64,000 nucleotides of DNA from Methylococcales bacterium (GCA_026398895.1 JAPLRZ010000042.1:18925-82924), one strand, 5' to 3'. Numbered from the stretch's first letter, positions 9,610-21,271 are shown. The notes: a model not told the origin generated them from the letters alone. Made by a program: numbers and translations.

Positions 9610-10631
9610 GGGAAAAATTTACTCGCTGGAATGTAACTTAAAAGTTGTTCGCTGCAATAGCCCATCATGTCTTGTTCGATGTTATTACGATAAGACATCA
9701 TGCCGTGTTGACTGCTAAAATCACCTGCGAACAGTTTTTCTTCGGGATAAAGTTTGTGGATTTTTTTAAAAAATGCGTCGGGTAAACGAAATGTACCAAG
9801 ACTCACAGAATGCAGTTGCGCTAAGTCAATATGGGCGAATACTTGGGCAAATAGTTGTTGATACTGTTCACGGTAATCGCTTTGGTAAATGAGAGGATCA
9901 AAACGTAAACCGATTTGCCAGCCGTGGGCTTGGGCTTTAATCAGTGCGTCCAATCGGCGTTGTAGATTTGGAGCTTTGGCTTCTACTTTACGAGCAATCG
10001 CATCGGGCGACAAGCTAAACGCCAATACGCAATTGGCTAAGGGTTGGCAATTTAATAAGCGTCTGATTTGAGTGCTTTTAGTGCGTAATTCTAAAAACGC
10101 ATTGGGTAGTTTGGCAAATACAGGTAAAAAATATTCGCTAAACGCACTGACAGGTTCTAAAGCTAAACTGTCACCATCATAGCCAGAAAAAAAATGTAGG
10201 TGTTCATCGGGTGAGTCTTGGCAAAGTTGTTCAATTTCAGCTTGAAAATCTTCGTAATTCACAAATAATACATAGTGTGCCGATTGATACATCCCCTGTA
10301 AAAAGCAGTAGCGACAATCGTATAAGCAATTTAACACATGGGAAAAATAATAATTTCGTGCTGAGCCTATGCCATAACCTGCGGGTGCAGGCAGTACGAA
10401 ATGTTGGTGTTTTTGAGCTAAAATGAGCGCGGGATTTTGTTTTTGTAAACGAAAATTTTGCGCTTTGGGATTAAATACTTGCGTATAGCGTTCGCAACTA
10501 ATGCGTCTTGCTTTTGGAAATCGTGCCAAAATATCGCGTACACGCGGATGCTGGGAAATAGCTTCTTCAATGTAGATGGTATCAATCATAGGTTTTAGTT
10601 TGTCAGTAAGGGCTTGTGATTTATTGCACAA
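9597..10631 (-). CDS. Spore photoproduct lyase-like radical SAM protein
   Basis: A 344-residue radical SAM enzyme of the SplB family. The cluster motif CLYDCRYC (C-x3-C-x2-C) is near residue 115, followed by FLQGMY; the surroundings (IGSARNYYFSHVLN before it, HFFSGYDGDSLALEP after) match the spore photoproduct lyase family, which reverses the UV thymine dimer of spores. The organism has no sign of sporulation, so the substrate here is likely different or a general UV lesion. The frame begins at a TTG at 10631 with AAGGA seven bases upstream; an ATG at 10589 is an alternative without a good ribosome site. It is coupled to the SDR gene. Confidence 0.85.
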   Translation of the reverse strand: MCNKSQALTDKLKPMIDTIYIEEAISQHPRVRDILARFPKARRISCERYTQVFNPKAQNFRLQKQNPALILAQKHQHFVLPAPAGYGIGSARNYYFSHVLNCLYDCRYCFLQGMYQSAHYVLFVNYEDFQAEIEQLCQDSPDEHLHFFSGYDGDSLALEPVSAFSEYFLPVFAKLPNAFLELRTKSTQIRRLLNCQPLANCVLAFSLSPDAIARKVEAKAPNLQRRLDALIKAQAHGWQIGLRFDPLIYQSDYREQYQQLFAQVFAHIDLAQLHSVSLGTFRLPDAFFKKIHKLYPEEKLFAGDFSSQHGMMSYRNNIEQDMMGYCSEQLLSYIPASKFFPCRL

Positions 10632-10689
10632 ACCTTATTCCTTAATATAGAGTAATATACTTTTAATCATCACCACTATAACGTAAATC

Positions 10690-11517
10690 ATGAAAACAAA
10701 AAAAATAGGTTTTATCGGCGGCGGTAATATGGCATTAAGCTTGATGAGCGGTTTGATTGCTAGCGGTCATCCAGCAGAGCAGCTGTGGGCTTCGGATATT
10801 AATGCGGATACTCTTAGTAATTTAGCCGCTACATTGAACGTAAATACGTCAATAAACAACGATGACGTGCTTAATGAAGCCGATGTGGTTGTTTTAGCGG
10901 TCAAACCACAAGTATTAGCCGAAGTGGCTAAAAATGCAGCTGCTTTAGTACAGCAAAGAAAAACCCTGATTGTCTCTATTGCAGCGGGTATTAATCAACA
11001 CAGTTTAAGCCAGTGGTTAGGCGAAGATATTGCAATTGTCCGTTGTATGCCTAATACCCCTGCTTTGGTGCTGACAAGTGCCACTGCGTTACATGCTAAT
11101 AGCAAAGTTAACACCACACAACGCAACTTAGCCGAAACGATTTTGCGTTCTGTCGGTATCGCGCTGTGGGTTGATGAGGAAAGCGAGCTTGATGCAGTGA
11201 CTGCGGTGTCTGGCAGCGGTCCTGCGTATTATTTTCTACTGATGGAAGCGATGGAAAAAACGGCGTTAGAATTAGGGCTTAGTGCGAAAACCGCTCGATT
11301 ATTAGTTCAACAAACCGCCTTAGGTGCGGCGAAAATAGCCTTGGAATCTAATGAATCGCCTGAACAGTTACGCAAACGCGTCACCTCACCAGGTGGTACA
11401 ACGCAACACGCAATAGAAACCTTCACCGAAGGTGGCTTTTCTGAACTGGTTTCCAAAGCACTCCACGCGGCGCGTGACCGCTCTATTGAAATGTCTAAGC
11501 CATCGGAAAATAGCTAA
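10690..11517 (+). CDS. proC: Pyrroline-5-carboxylate reductase
   Basis: Cytosolic enzyme for the last step of proline synthesis, reducing pyrroline-5-carboxylate with NAD(P)H. It has 275 residues, the typical length. The N-terminus holds the Rossmann motif IGFIGGGNMALSL; later come RCMPNTPAL, the signature VSGSGPAYYFLLMEAME near residue 175, and SPGGTTQHAI near 240. It shares the last base of its TAA with the ATG of the yggT gene, the well-known proC-yggT arrangement. It diverges from the SplB-like gene. Confidence 0.96.
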   Translation: MKTKKIGFIGGGNMALSLMSGLIASGHPAEQLWASDINADTLSNLAATLNVNTSINNDDVLNEADVVVLAVKPQVLAEVAKNAAALVQQRKTLIVSIAAGINQHSLSQWLGEDIAIVRCMPNTPALVLTSATALHANSKVNTTQRNLAETILRSVGIALWVDEESELDAVTAVSGSGPAYYFLLMEAMEKTALELGLSAKTARLLVQQTALGAAKIALESNESPEQLRKRVTSPGGTTQHAIETFTEGGFSELVSKALHAARDRSIEMSKPSENS

Positions 11518-12092
11518 TGAATTCTAATTACCTAACTGCACCTATTATTTTTTTAATCGGCACGTTATTTTATTTGTACATATTGGCGGTGTTATTGCGT
11601 TTTTTATTGCAATATTGTGGCTCTGATTTTTATAATCCTATTTCACAATTTCTTATCAAAATAACTCATCCACCGTTAAAAATTTTGCGCCGTTACATAC
11701 CCGCTGTGCGAAAAATAGACACGTCATCGCTGGTGTTAGTTTTTGCTTTACAACTGCTGGCTGATTTTTCCATCGGGTTATTAAAAGGCGATGCTATTGG
11801 CATAGCGTCACTGGCTATTTTATCTACTTCGCACTTGATCGAATTACTTATCGATATTTTCATTTATGCAGTATTTATTAGAGCGTTATTAACGTGGTTT
11901 AGCCCTGTGGGTTTTGATGCGGTTTCTGCTATTTTAACTAGCCTAACAGAGCCATTACTGAATACTTGTCGAAAATTCATACCCTACATCGGTGGTGTTG
12001 ACCTTTCATCTTTAGCAGTATTGTTGTTTTTATACTTAGCCAAACTGGTGGTTTTGCTACCGTTGTATGATTTGGTCAATTTAGTGCGCTAA
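11517..12092 (+). CDS. YggT family membrane protein
   Basis: A 191-residue integral membrane protein made of two YggT repeats. Each has a hydrophobic helix pair and a characteristic segment, PISQFLIKITHPPLKILRR in the first half and a shorter SLTEPLLNTCRKFIP in the second. Homologues sit next to proC and yggS and are linked to osmotic tolerance and, in plastids and cyanobacteria, membrane organisation or division; the bacterial role is not well defined. It is coupled to proC by a TAATG overlap. Confidence 0.88.
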   Translation: MNSNYLTAPIIFLIGTLFYLYILAVLLRFLLQYCGSDFYNPISQFLIKITHPPLKILRRYIPAVRKIDTSSLVLVFALQLLADFSIGLLKGDAIGIASLAILSTSHLIELLIDIFIYAVFIRALLTWFSPVGFDAVSAILTSLTEPLLNTCRKFIPYIGGVDLSSLAVLLFLYLAKLVVLLPLYDLVNLVR

Positions 12093-12180
12093 AAAATGAC
12101 GACAGCAAAGAGTATTAATTTTTATCTTTGTCGTCTTTACAATATAATCCTAGAATCAATAAAAACCCATTGAATAGTCT

Positions 12181-14072
<1,892 letters not shown>

Positions 14073-14097
14073 TTATAGGAGTTTGCTGAGGTTTTTA

Positions 14098-15093
14098 TCA
14101 ATCATCAAAAAAATCATCCATACGCACATCATCGTAATTATCGGGCATGGTGTCATCGTTATCTTGATCCAAGACACGTTTATATTGTGCTAAAGTAGGA
14201 ATTACACCCTCCATTTCAGTTAGATTCACAGGATAAGTATTATAAAGTTTCTGAGTAGTCATCATGTCCTTGATAGCTTTCATAATACAATTTACATCTT
14301 CTGACAGTAAAGCTGATAATTTTCGGTGTACAGAAAAAAAGCCTAGCAATGTTATCAATCCAGCGATAAAAACAACCGTCGCGGACACGGTCAATTCACT
14401 GACATCCATACCCGAAGTATAGTAATAAATAATTTCCCAGTCAGAATCATCTACTTTTACGCGAATATTGGCAGCTTTTTTAGTATCGATTATTGATCCC
14501 GAAACGCCCAATACCAGCAAGTCTTGTTTTAATTCAATGTATTCATCTTTAGCTGCGGCTGTGCGTATGTTTTTACTAATAAAATCATAGTTTAAACTAA
14601 CTAGAATAACGCCCACAACTTCATTGTTCTGCTTAATTGCCCTCGTGATAGCAAGATGTCTATCAGGTCCACTATCGCCTTGTATGCTAGGTAGACGAGT
14701 TTTGCTAAAAGTTTCGCGTACCATTTCAATATCAGCAAAGCCCATTTTCGGCACAATTTGGTCATCGGTCGGACTCACACCTGGGACGAACAACCTAATT
14801 TTTAGGACTTCTGGAAAATATTTTTCCAATTTCGTTGCTGTCGCACTTAGCTGAACAGGATTTGCATTGCTGATAATCGCTAATATTTCTGGATCACTCA
14901 CTATTTTATCGATTGTTTTGTTAAGTAAATCTATTTGTACTGATAGTGTTACGGATACCGCTTTGGCAATGGCTGTTGCAGATTCCTCTTTTGAGTGCAT
15001 TACCGCAATATTGGACATCCAATAAATACACGCGCCAGAAATTAAAAACATCAGCATAGTAATGCCAGCTAACCACGAAAAAAGTTTTATCAT
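14098..15093 (-). CDS. Stand-alone AlgC-type membrane sensor extension
   Basis: A 331-residue protein with an N-terminal membrane helix (about 5-27), a periplasmic region to about 235 and a second helix (VVFIAGLITLLGFF, about 245-265), then a short acidic tail ending DDFFDD. The periplasmic part, with KYFPEVLKIRLF and the later GPDRHLAITRAI, resembles the N-terminal sensor-like extension found on long AlgC phosphomannomutases. The gene lies exactly where algC normally lies, between dut and argB, but no mutase domain follows: only 58 bases separate it from argB. It is either a split-off extension or the remnant of a long AlgC. The similarity is judged by eye. Confidence 0.6.
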   Translation of the reverse strand: MIKLFSWLAGITMLMFLISGACIYWMSNIAVMHSKEESATAIAKAVSVTLSVQIDLLNKTIDKIVSDPEILAIISNANPVQLSATATKLEKYFPEVLKIRLFVPGVSPTDDQIVPKMGFADIEMVRETFSKTRLPSIQGDSGPDRHLAITRAIKQNNEVVGVILVSLNYDFISKNIRTAAAKDEYIELKQDLLVLGVSGSIIDTKKAANIRVKVDDSDWEIIYYYTSGMDVSELTVSATVVFIAGLITLLGFFSVHRKLSALLSEDVNCIMKAIKDMMTTQKLYNTYPVNLTEMEGVIPTLAQYKRVLDQDNDDTMPDNYDDVRMDDFFDD

Positions 15094-15119
15094 AAGTGAT
15101 ACCTTGAATAAATTGTAAC

Positions 15120-15575
15120 TTAGTGACGACCCGTATGACCAAAACCGCCAAGACCGCGCGAGCTTTGTGTAAACGCTTCGACCTGCTCGAATTCTACCTG
15201 CACAACAGGGACAAAAACCATTTGCGCAATTCTCTCACCAACATTAATAGTAAACGCTGTTGTGCCACGATTCCAGCAAGACACCAATATTTCACCTTGA
15301 TAATCTGAATCGATAAGCCCTACTAAATTACCCAACACAATACCGTGTTTATGTCCCAAACCTGAACGGGGTAATAAAACTGCTGCTAAACTAGGATCAT
15401 CAATATGAATAGCCAAGCCTGTCGGGATTAGTACACTTTCTCCAGAATTTAACGTTGTAGCTTCATTGACACAGGCACGCAAATCTAAGCCTGCTGCCCC
15501 TGTTGTTGCGTATTCGGGCAAAGGAATCTCTTTACCTAATCGGGTATCTAAAATTTTAAGTTGTATTTTTTTCAT
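15120..15575 (-). CDS. dut: dUTP diphosphatase
   Basis: Trimeric dUTPase, converting dUTP to dUMP to keep uracil out of DNA and feed thymidylate synthesis. It has 151 residues. The five conserved motifs are visible: GAAGLDLRA near 26, [10 protein letters not shown] near 70, [11 protein letters not shown] near 85, [11 protein letters not shown] near 112 and the C-terminal [11 protein letters not shown]. It overlaps the coaBC end by 20 bases, the usual coaBC-dut pairing. Confidence 0.97.
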   Translation of the reverse strand: MKKIQLKILDTRLGKEIPLPEYATTGAAGLDLRACVNEATTLNSGESVLIPTGLAIHIDDPSLAAVLLPRSGLGHKHGIVLGNLVGLIDSDYQGEILVSCWNRGTTAFTINVGERIAQMVFVPVVQVEFEQVEAFTQSSRGLGGFGHTGRH

Positions 15576-16758
15576 TAAATCTCTCTGCGCATAACAAAAT
15601 AAATTGTTCTGCTAACTGTATTTTATTCATCATTTCCAAGGTTTTTTGACCTGTTTGCCAAAAAACCTGTAACGCATTTTCATTGCTGTCAAACCCCCCA
15701 TGTTCCCGTCCTACCCAGTTTGCGGCAATCATATCGAGGTTTTTTTCGTGTAATTTATGTAGTGCGTAGCTTTCAAGATTGTCGGTTTCTGCGGCAAAGC
15801 CCACAGTAAACGGACGTTTATCGAGTTTGGCAACAGCTGCCAAAATATCTTGGGTCTTTTGTAGGATTATAGTGCTTTGTTGGGCTTGTTTTTTTATTTT
15901 TTGCGCTTGTACGGTAATGGGTGTGTAATCAGCCACTGCTGCTGCACCGATATAGATATCACAATCGGATGCTTTTGCCATAACGGTCTCAAACATTTGG
16001 GCGGCTGTTTCCACCTGATAAGCATCAATAGCCTCTGGGACGACTAAGGTGACAGGTCCACTCACCAGTGTTACTTTCGCACCCGCCTGAACAGCCGCGT
16101 TAGCCAATGCGTAACCCATTTTTCCCGAACTACGATTGGTAATATAGCGCACAGGGTCTAAAGGTTCACGAGTAGGTCCTGCACTGATTAATACCCGCAA
16201 GCCCTGTAAACACTGCCCAACAGGCTTAGTTAGTAGCCGTTCACAAATCGCCACAGGTTCTGACATTCGACCAAATCCTGTGTCACCACAGGCTTGCTCA
16301 CCTTGTTCAGGACCGATAATTGTCACACCGTGCGCTTTGAGTTTAGCTATATTTTCTTGCGTAACCACCTTATGCCACATCGCCTGATTCATAGCAGGGG
16401 CGATATAAATAGGACAGTCAACCGCCAAATACAAGGTTGATAGTAAATCATCTGCCAAGCCGTGACTACATTTTGCAAGGGTATTCGCGCTTGCAGGCGC
16501 GATAACAAACACATCGGCCCAACGTGCCAAACTAATATGACTCATCGCATTCTCTGCTTCATCGTTGAGTAACCCGAACTGCACCGAATGACCAGAAAGA
16601 GCTTGAAAAGTCAGTGGGCGGACAAACTGTGTAGCGGCTTCAGTCATCACCACACGCACCTCAGCCCCTTGTTTACGCAACAATCGAACCAATTCAGCCG
16701 ACTTATACGCTGCAATACCGCCGCTAACGCCTACCAAAATATGCTTGTTAATCGTCAT
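15556..16758 (-). CDS. coaBC: Bifunctional phosphopantothenoylcysteine decarboxylase/synthetase
   Basis: Two-domain enzyme of coenzyme A synthesis (also called Dfp). CoaC part (1-190): flavin-binding [14 protein letters not shown] at the start, catalytic His region before [18 protein letters not shown], the PAMNQAMW motif near 120 and the redox Cys in [11 protein letters not shown] near 156. CoaB part (190-400): [20 protein letters not shown] followed by [11 protein letters not shown]. Length 400 is normal. It diverges from radC with only a short promoter region between, as in many proteobacteria. Confidence 0.97.
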   Translation of the reverse strand: MTINKHILVGVSGGIAAYKSAELVRLLRKQGAEVRVVMTEAATQFVRPLTFQALSGHSVQFGLLNDEAENAMSHISLARWADVFVIAPASANTLAKCSHGLADDLLSTLYLAVDCPIYIAPAMNQAMWHKVVTQENIAKLKAHGVTIIGPEQGEQACGDTGFGRMSEPVAICERLLTKPVGQCLQGLRVLISAGPTREPLDPVRYITNRSSGKMGYALANAAVQAGAKVTLVSGPVTLVVPEAIDAYQVETAAQMFETVMAKASDCDIYIGAAAVADYTPITVQAQKIKKQAQQSTIILQKTQDILAAVAKLDKRPFTVGFAAETDNLESYALHKLHEKNLDMIAANWVGREHGGFDSNENALQVFWQTGQKTLEMMNKIQLAEQFILLCAERFNEKNTT

Positions 16759-16844
16759 ATTTGAAAATAAATAAAAGAGGGTATTATGGCAAGTCTAGCA
16801 AAATTCTTCTATGCTTAATTTTCAACTCAACAAGGCGGTGTGTT

Positions 16845-17519
16845 ATGGCGATAAAGGATTGGCTGGTAGAAGATAGACCCAGAGAAAAACTATTACAACG
16901 CGGTGCATCGGCATTGACTGATGCAGAATTACTGGCTATTTTTTTACGCACAGGTGTACAAGGTAAATCAGCAGTCGATTTAGCGCGTGATTTGCTCGCC
17001 GATTTTGGTTCTTTAAAAGCCTTATTGAATGCCAATGAACAACGATTTTGCCTAGCGCGTGGCTTGGGCAGTGCAAAATACGCCCAACTACAAGCCGTGT
17101 TAGAAATGGCAAAACGCCATTTTGAAGAGATTTTGCAACGTGGCGACGCGCTAACCAGTCCAGACATCACCCGCGCCTACCTTAGTGCGCAACTACGCGG
17201 TTATAACTACGAGGTATTCGCCTGCTTATTTCTCGACAACCAACACCGCGTCATTCAACTTGATGAATTATTTAGAGGCACCATAGACGGTGCTAGCGTT
17301 TATCCGCGTGAAGTCGTTAAACAAGCCCTACATCACAACGCCGCAGCGGTTATTTTTGCCCATAATCACCCCTCAGGCATTGCCGAACCCAGTCAAGCTG
17401 ACAAACAAATTACCGAAAAGCTCAAACAAGCCTTAGCTCTATTTGACATCCGCGTATTAGATCATTTTATTATCGGTGATGGACAGCCCTATTCAATGGC
17501 AGAACACGGTTTGCTATAG
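16845..17519 (+). CDS. radC: RadC family JAMM/MPN protein
   Basis: A 224-residue RadC-family protein; historically linked to DNA repair, its biochemical role is unsettled. The N-terminal helix-hairpin-helix (about 25-95) is followed by a JAMM metalloprotease-like fold with [14 protein letters not shown] near residue 172, which supplies the His-x-His and Asp zinc ligands. The frame is open upstream to 16761, but the ATG at 16845 gives the conserved start [16 protein letters not shown] and has AAGGCGG before it, so it is chosen. It faces away from coaBC. Confidence 0.93.
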   Translation: MAIKDWLVEDRPREKLLQRGASALTDAELLAIFLRTGVQGKSAVDLARDLLADFGSLKALLNANEQRFCLARGLGSAKYAQLQAVLEMAKRHFEEILQRGDALTSPDITRAYLSAQLRGYNYEVFACLFLDNQHRVIQLDELFRGTIDGASVYPREVVKQALHHNAAAVIFAHNHPSGIAEPSQADKQITEKLKQALALFDIRVLDHFIIGDGQPYSMAEHGLL

Positions 17520-17526
17520 CATCTAT

Positions 17527-17746
17527 AATGACTGCCAGTCCTTTAAAGGCATAGGTATCTACACACAATTCAGCACAATAAAAACAATGGCTTATAAAAA
17601 CGCCAAACTCCCTCTCCTGCTGGAGAGGGTTGGGGTGAGGAGAATAAAATCAGGTATTTACATTTCCCCTCATCCCAACCTTCTCCCTCTGGAGAAGGAG
17701 TAATAGCACTTGTGTAGATACCCATGCTTTAAAGGACTCGCAGTTA
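17527..17746. repeat. Nested inverted repeat of about 220 bp
   Basis: The outer arms, about 42 bases each, start ATGACTGCCAGTCCTTTAAA on the left and end TTTAAAGGACTCGCAGTTATG on the right, and both include GTATCTACACA or its complement. Inside is a second inverted pair, GGTTGGGGTGAGGAGA against TCCCCTCATCCCAACC, with GGAGAGGG and GGAGAAGG tips. The outer tip is the same palindrome found intact at 22441 and 55936. No open frame lies inside, so it looks like a non-autonomous MITE-type element. Confidence 0.7.
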
Positions 17747-17771
17747 TGCTTGATCACTACCGTATTAAAAG

Positions 17772-18341
17772 TTAGTAATACTCAGGAAATGCCTGCAATA
17801 AAACAGCAAGCTGTTCAGAGGGTAACTGCACTACAACGCGTACTTGTTCAGCAAAATCCTGTTCAATAATACGCCCGTCCAGTTTTTTTAACGCATATTC
17901 CAAAGGCTGGATTTGCTTGTAATCCAAGATTAAGGTGACAGTCACCTGCTCGATATACGGATAAATATCGGCGGCTTCAATCACTTGTCTTGCCGTCTGC
18001 CCATACGCGCGAGTCAAGCCTCCTGCCCCTAATTTAATCCCACCAAAATAACGAATCACTGCCACCAGCACATTGATGAGCTGCTTACCTTCGATATGTT
18101 GAAAAATGGGTTTACCCGCTGTACCAGTGGGTTCGCCTGCATCATGAAAGCGATAGACTAAGCCGTTATCTGTTTTGAGTTGATAGGCGTAAGCGATATG
18201 AGAGGCATCAGGATAAGTCGTATGCAGTTGCTTAAGTTGCTGTAAGACTTCGCTTTCATCAGCACATGGCACAATGACACCAATAAACTGCGATTTTTTA
18301 ATACTTTCTTCAATGATTTGTTTGGCTTTAACACAGTTCAT
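17772..18341 (-). CDS. YigZ/IMPACT family protein
   Basis: A 189-residue member of the YigZ/IMPACT family. The N-terminal domain carries KKSQFIGVIVPC, the SHIAYAYQL segment, FHDAGEPTGTAGKPI near 70 and VIRYFGGIKLGAGGLTRAYG near 95; the C-terminal part matches a small ferredoxin-like DUF1949 domain. Eukaryotic IMPACT regulates GCN2; the bacterial function is unknown, with a proposed link to translation or nucleic acid binding. Its ATG shares one base with the stop of the upstream ABC ATPase gene, so it is translationally coupled. Confidence 0.9.
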   Translation of the reverse strand: MNCVKAKQIIEESIKKSQFIGVIVPCADESEVLQQLKQLHTTYPDASHIAYAYQLKTDNGLVYRFHDAGEPTGTAGKPIFQHIEGKQLINVLVAVIRYFGGIKLGAGGLTRAYGQTARQVIEAADIYPYIEQVTVTLILDYKQIQPLEYALKKLDGRIIEQDFAEQVRVVVQLPSEQLAVLLQAFPEYY

Positions 18342-19948
18342 CAGGCGATTTTTAACACAGGAACAGCGGCTAATAATTGTTGTGTATAAGCGTGTTGGGG
18401 ATGTTGTAATATTTGTTCTGCCCTGCCCTGCTCTATAATTTTACCTTGATACATCACCGCAATTTCATGAGCAATTTCAGCCACTACCGCAATATCATGA
18501 GTAATAAATAAATAACTCACGCCTTTTTCCCGTTGCAGGGTTTTTAATAACTGAATAATTTGTGCTTGTACTGACACATCCAACGCGCTGGTAGGTTCAT
18601 CACAGACAATCAGTTTAGGTTCAACAGCTAAGGCACGCGCAATGCAAATTCGTTGCCGCTGTCCACCTGAAAACTCATGCGGATAGCGGTACACTGACTC
18701 TTCTGGTAAGTCCACTTGCTGCAATAATTGTTTAACACGGCTGATCCGTTGTTGTTCCGTTACTTGCGGATGCAAAGCGCGTAACCCTTCAGAAATAATA
18801 TCACCCACTAACATCCGTGGATTCATCGAAGAAAACGGGTCTTGAAAAACGATTTGAATATTCGCTCGTTGTTGGCGCAACTCTTCACCTTTGAGCGTGT
18901 TCAACGCCACCCCGTTAATCACCACCCTACCCTGACTGGGTAATAAATTTAACAAACTTTTACCTAAAGTAGTTTTGCCGCAACCTGATTCACCGACTAA
19001 TGCCAAGGTTTTGCCTTGCTCAATACTAAAATCGACCCCATCCACAGCACGGACAGTGTCCACAATGCGCTTAAAAATCCCTTTGCGTATCGGATAGTAG
19101 CAATAAAAATCACTGACTTGCAATAACGGCATGGGTTGTGCATCGCGTATCTGTTGTTTTCCCGCATGATGAATAGACGGTAAAACGTTCAGTAATTTTT
19201 GCGTGTACGGATGTTGAGGATTAGAAAATAATTCAGCAGTTAAACCAGATTCAACAATTTTACCGTTCTGCATTACTGCCACACGATCTGCCATCGTAGA
19301 AACCAACGCTAAATCATGACTAATCAACCACAACGCCATGCCTGTTTGCCGTTGAATAGCTTTCAATAACGCCAAAATTTGCGCCTGAATCGTCACATCC
19401 AGCGCGGTAGTCGGTTCATCGGCAATTAATAAATCAGGTTTACCCGCCAACGCAATGGCAATCATCACCCGTTGCCGCTGCCCGCCTGATAACTGGTGCG
19501 GGTAATCTTTTAATCGCTGCTCTGGATTAGGAATTTCCACTTGCTGTAATAACTCCAGAACCCGTTGATTTAACTCAGTTTTTGACAGCTTAAAATGAAT
19601 AGTGAGGACTTCGGCAATTTGACTACCGATAGTCATCACAGGATTTAATGACGACAACGGGTCTTGAAAAATCAAACCAATACGCCGACCGCGAATTTGA
19701 CACAGCTCTAGTTCTGAATGCGTCAATAATTCATTGCCTTGTAGATTAATCGATTGCGCGGTTAGTTTGGCATTATTGGGCAATAAACGCAGTATCGACA
19801 ACGCAGTCATCGATTTACCCGAACCCGATTCACCGACTAAGGCAAACGTTTCACCTGCATGAATAACAAAACTTATCGCATCCACCACGGTTTGCGACTG
19901 ATTAAAGGTAACACTGAGTTGTTCGACCGACAGTAAAGGTTGATTCAT
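18341..19948 (-). CDS. Fused dipeptide/oligopeptide ABC transporter ATPase (YejF type)
   Basis: Two ABC ATPase domains in one chain of 535 residues from the ATG at 19948, as in YejF and similar peptide transporter ATPases. Domain 1 has [19 protein letters not shown] and DEPTTALD; domain 2 has [17 protein letters not shown] and DEPTSALD. The DPP/OPP-type linker after the first domain ([13 protein letters not shown]) is visible. The frame continues upstream to 20011, but the extra residues are basic and unlike the family, so the internal Met is preferred. No permease or binding-protein genes adjoin it; in the usual yej operon they precede yejF, so the rest must lie elsewhere. The only partner here is the YigZ gene. 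Confidence 0.88.
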   Translation of the reverse strand: MNQPLLSVEQLSVTFNQSQTVVDAISFVIHAGETFALVGESGSGKSMTALSILRLLPNNAKLTAQSINLQGNELLTHSELELCQIRGRRIGLIFQDPLSSLNPVMTIGSQIAEVLTIHFKLSKTELNQRVLELLQQVEIPNPEQRLKDYPHQLSGGQRQRVMIAIALAGKPDLLIADEPTTALDVTIQAQILALLKAIQRQTGMALWLISHDLALVSTMADRVAVMQNGKIVESGLTAELFSNPQHPYTQKLLNVLPSIHHAGKQQIRDAQPMPLLQVSDFYCYYPIRKGIFKRIVDTVRAVDGVDFSIEQGKTLALVGESGCGKTTLGKSLLNLLPSQGRVVINGVALNTLKGEELRQQRANIQIVFQDPFSSMNPRMLVGDIISEGLRALHPQVTEQQRISRVKQLLQQVDLPEESVYRYPHEFSGGQRQRICIARALAVEPKLIVCDEPTSALDVSVQAQIIQLLKTLQREKGVSYLFITHDIAVVAEIAHEIAVMYQGKIIEQGRAEQILQHPQHAYTQQLLAAVPVLKIA

Positions 19949-20044
19949 TGCTTGGCTTAGGCTCTTAAAGATTGTAGGCTTGATTCTACCTTTAGTTGGC
20001 TTTTTACGCACTATTGGCTGTTAATTATCAAATTGGTTAGCAAC

Positions 20045-20104
20045 GATGGAGTAAAATAGCTTCAGCTGTTTTTGCTGCAATAGCTAAAGCTATTGGACTC
20101 CATC
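20045..20104. repeat. Palindromic repeat, GGAGTCCAATAGC family
   Basis: GATGGAGTAAAATAGC and a complementary arm ending GCTATTGGACTCCATC enclose two smaller hairpins (TAGCTTCAGCTG, CAATAGCTAAAGCTATTG). The same element in the opposite orientation is at 54167-54219. Confidence 0.7.
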
Positions 20105-20137
20105 TATTTCCCACACATTAAAACAGGTGTTAAACAA

Positions 20138-20638
20138 ATGAAAAATATACATAGTATATCTATGCTGTTTTTTTTATTAGTATTATTTAGTCATATCACT
20201 TATGCCGAAGTGCGCGTGGCTATATTAGATTTTGAATTAAAAGATGTGACTTATTTGCCGAATCGTCCTGAGGAAATAGAGCGTACTGCGTCAATAAAAC
20301 CGTTATTATCAGCTGAATTACAAAAAGCAGGATTAATCCTATTGCCGATTGATTCAGCGGCACAACAAGCATTGAATATGGGTGAGGGTTATCTTTTCGA
20401 TCATGTTGATGTTGCCGCACAATTAGGAAAACAGGTAAATGCCGATTATGTGATTGTCGGGCGTTTACATAAACCGAGCTTTTTATTTGCGTATCTATTA
20501 ACTGAAATCGTGAATGTAAAATCAGGGACGTTAATTGATAGTCTGTCAGTAGAAACCAAAGGCGGCGAGAAAAAATTAACGGGCAAAGCCATAGAAATGT
20601 TGGCTGATAAAATTAATGCGGTTCTGCATTCAAAATGA
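20138..20638 (+). CDS. DUF2380/DUF3280-like secreted protein
   Basis: An exported protein of 166 residues from the ATG at 20138 (the frame is open upstream to 20093 through a repeat-derived stretch, so the later ATG with a proper signal peptide, MLFFLLVLFSHITYA, is chosen). The mature part begins VRVAILDFELKDVT and later has a VNADYVIVGRLHKP segment, a pattern of the DUF2380/DUF3280 secreted proteins that are seen in methylotrophs near PQQ and methanol oxidation genes. The fold resembles the periplasmic curli-type CsgG/TolB N-terminal alpha/beta module. Its function is unknown. It overlaps ampD by four bases (ATGA) and lies upstream of pqqA. Confidence 0.6.
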   Translation: MKNIHSISMLFFLLVLFSHITYAEVRVAILDFELKDVTYLPNRPEEIERTASIKPLLSAELQKAGLILLPIDSAAQQALNMGEGYLFDHVDVAAQLGKQVNADYVIVGRLHKPSFLFAYLLTEIVNVKSGTLIDSLSVETKGGEKKLTGKAIEMLADKINAVLHSK

Positions 20639-21168
20639 ATATAAAACAACATTGGCTTAGCACTGCCCAGCATATACCGTCACCTAATTTTGATGATAGA
20701 AAAGATAGTAACGATATTTCTTTAGTAGTAATTCATTGTATTGGTTTACCAGCGGGTGAATTTGGCAATAATTATATTAACCAGTTATTTTGTAATTGTT
20801 TAAATCCGAATGAGCATCCATATTTTAAAGAGATATATCAATTAAAAGTATCTGCACATTTATTGATTAAACGCACGGGGGATATTATTCAATATGTGCC
20901 GTTTGATAAACGTGCTTGGCACGCAGGAGTATCTAGCTATGAGGGGCGCGAACGCTGTAATGATTTTTCGATAGGTATTGAGTTAGAAGGCACGGAGTTT
21001 ATCCCTTATACCGATGCGCAATATACCCAACTTAATGAGGTGCTTGCGTTGTTGCTGGACACTTACCCTAAATTATCCAGACAACGCATTACAGGGCATA
21101 GTGATATTGCCCCTGACCGTAAAACTGATCCAGGTGCATCGTTTGATTGGAGTCGATTGACAGACTGA
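20635..21168 (+). CDS. ampD: 1,6-anhydro-N-acetylmuramyl-L-alanine amidase
   Basis: Cytosolic zinc amidase of cell-wall recycling, removing the peptide from anhydro-muropeptides. It has 177 residues, close to E. coli AmpD. The zinc ligands can be located: His in VVIHCIGLP near 33, His in TGHSDIAP near 155 and Asp in RKTDPG near 165; the RAWHAGVSSYEGR segment near 95 and GIELEG near 116 are family signatures. It is translationally coupled to the preceding secreted protein and ends about 100 bases before pqqA. Confidence 0.94.
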   Translation: MNIKQHWLSTAQHIPSPNFDDRKDSNDISLVVIHCIGLPAGEFGNNYINQLFCNCLNPNEHPYFKEIYQLKVSAHLLIKRTGDIIQYVPFDKRAWHAGVSSYEGRERCNDFSIGIELEGTEFIPYTDAQYTQLNEVLALLLDTYPKLSRQRITGHSDIAPDRKTDPGASFDWSRLTD

Positions 21169-21216
21169 AATAGGCTAACAGTTGCGCAAAAAAATTGTTC
21201 ATCGTATACTTTGATT

Positions 21217-21236
21217 TAGCTTACTTGATCAAGCTA
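21217..21236. promoter_or_regulatory. Inverted repeat upstream of pqqA
   Basis: TAGCTTACTTGATCAAGCTA contains the perfect palindrome CTTGATCAAG inside TAGCTT/AAGCTA arms, about 35 bases before the pqqA start. It may be an operator or part of the leader; no promoter boxes close to consensus could be fixed. Confidence 0.3.
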
Positions 21237-21271
21237 GCGACAATAATTTTAAAAACTTCTGGAGGTTTACG

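Noticed and set aside
21169..21271. Riboswitch before pqqA
   Set aside because: Only a short palindrome is seen; no conserved riboswitch core could be recognised.
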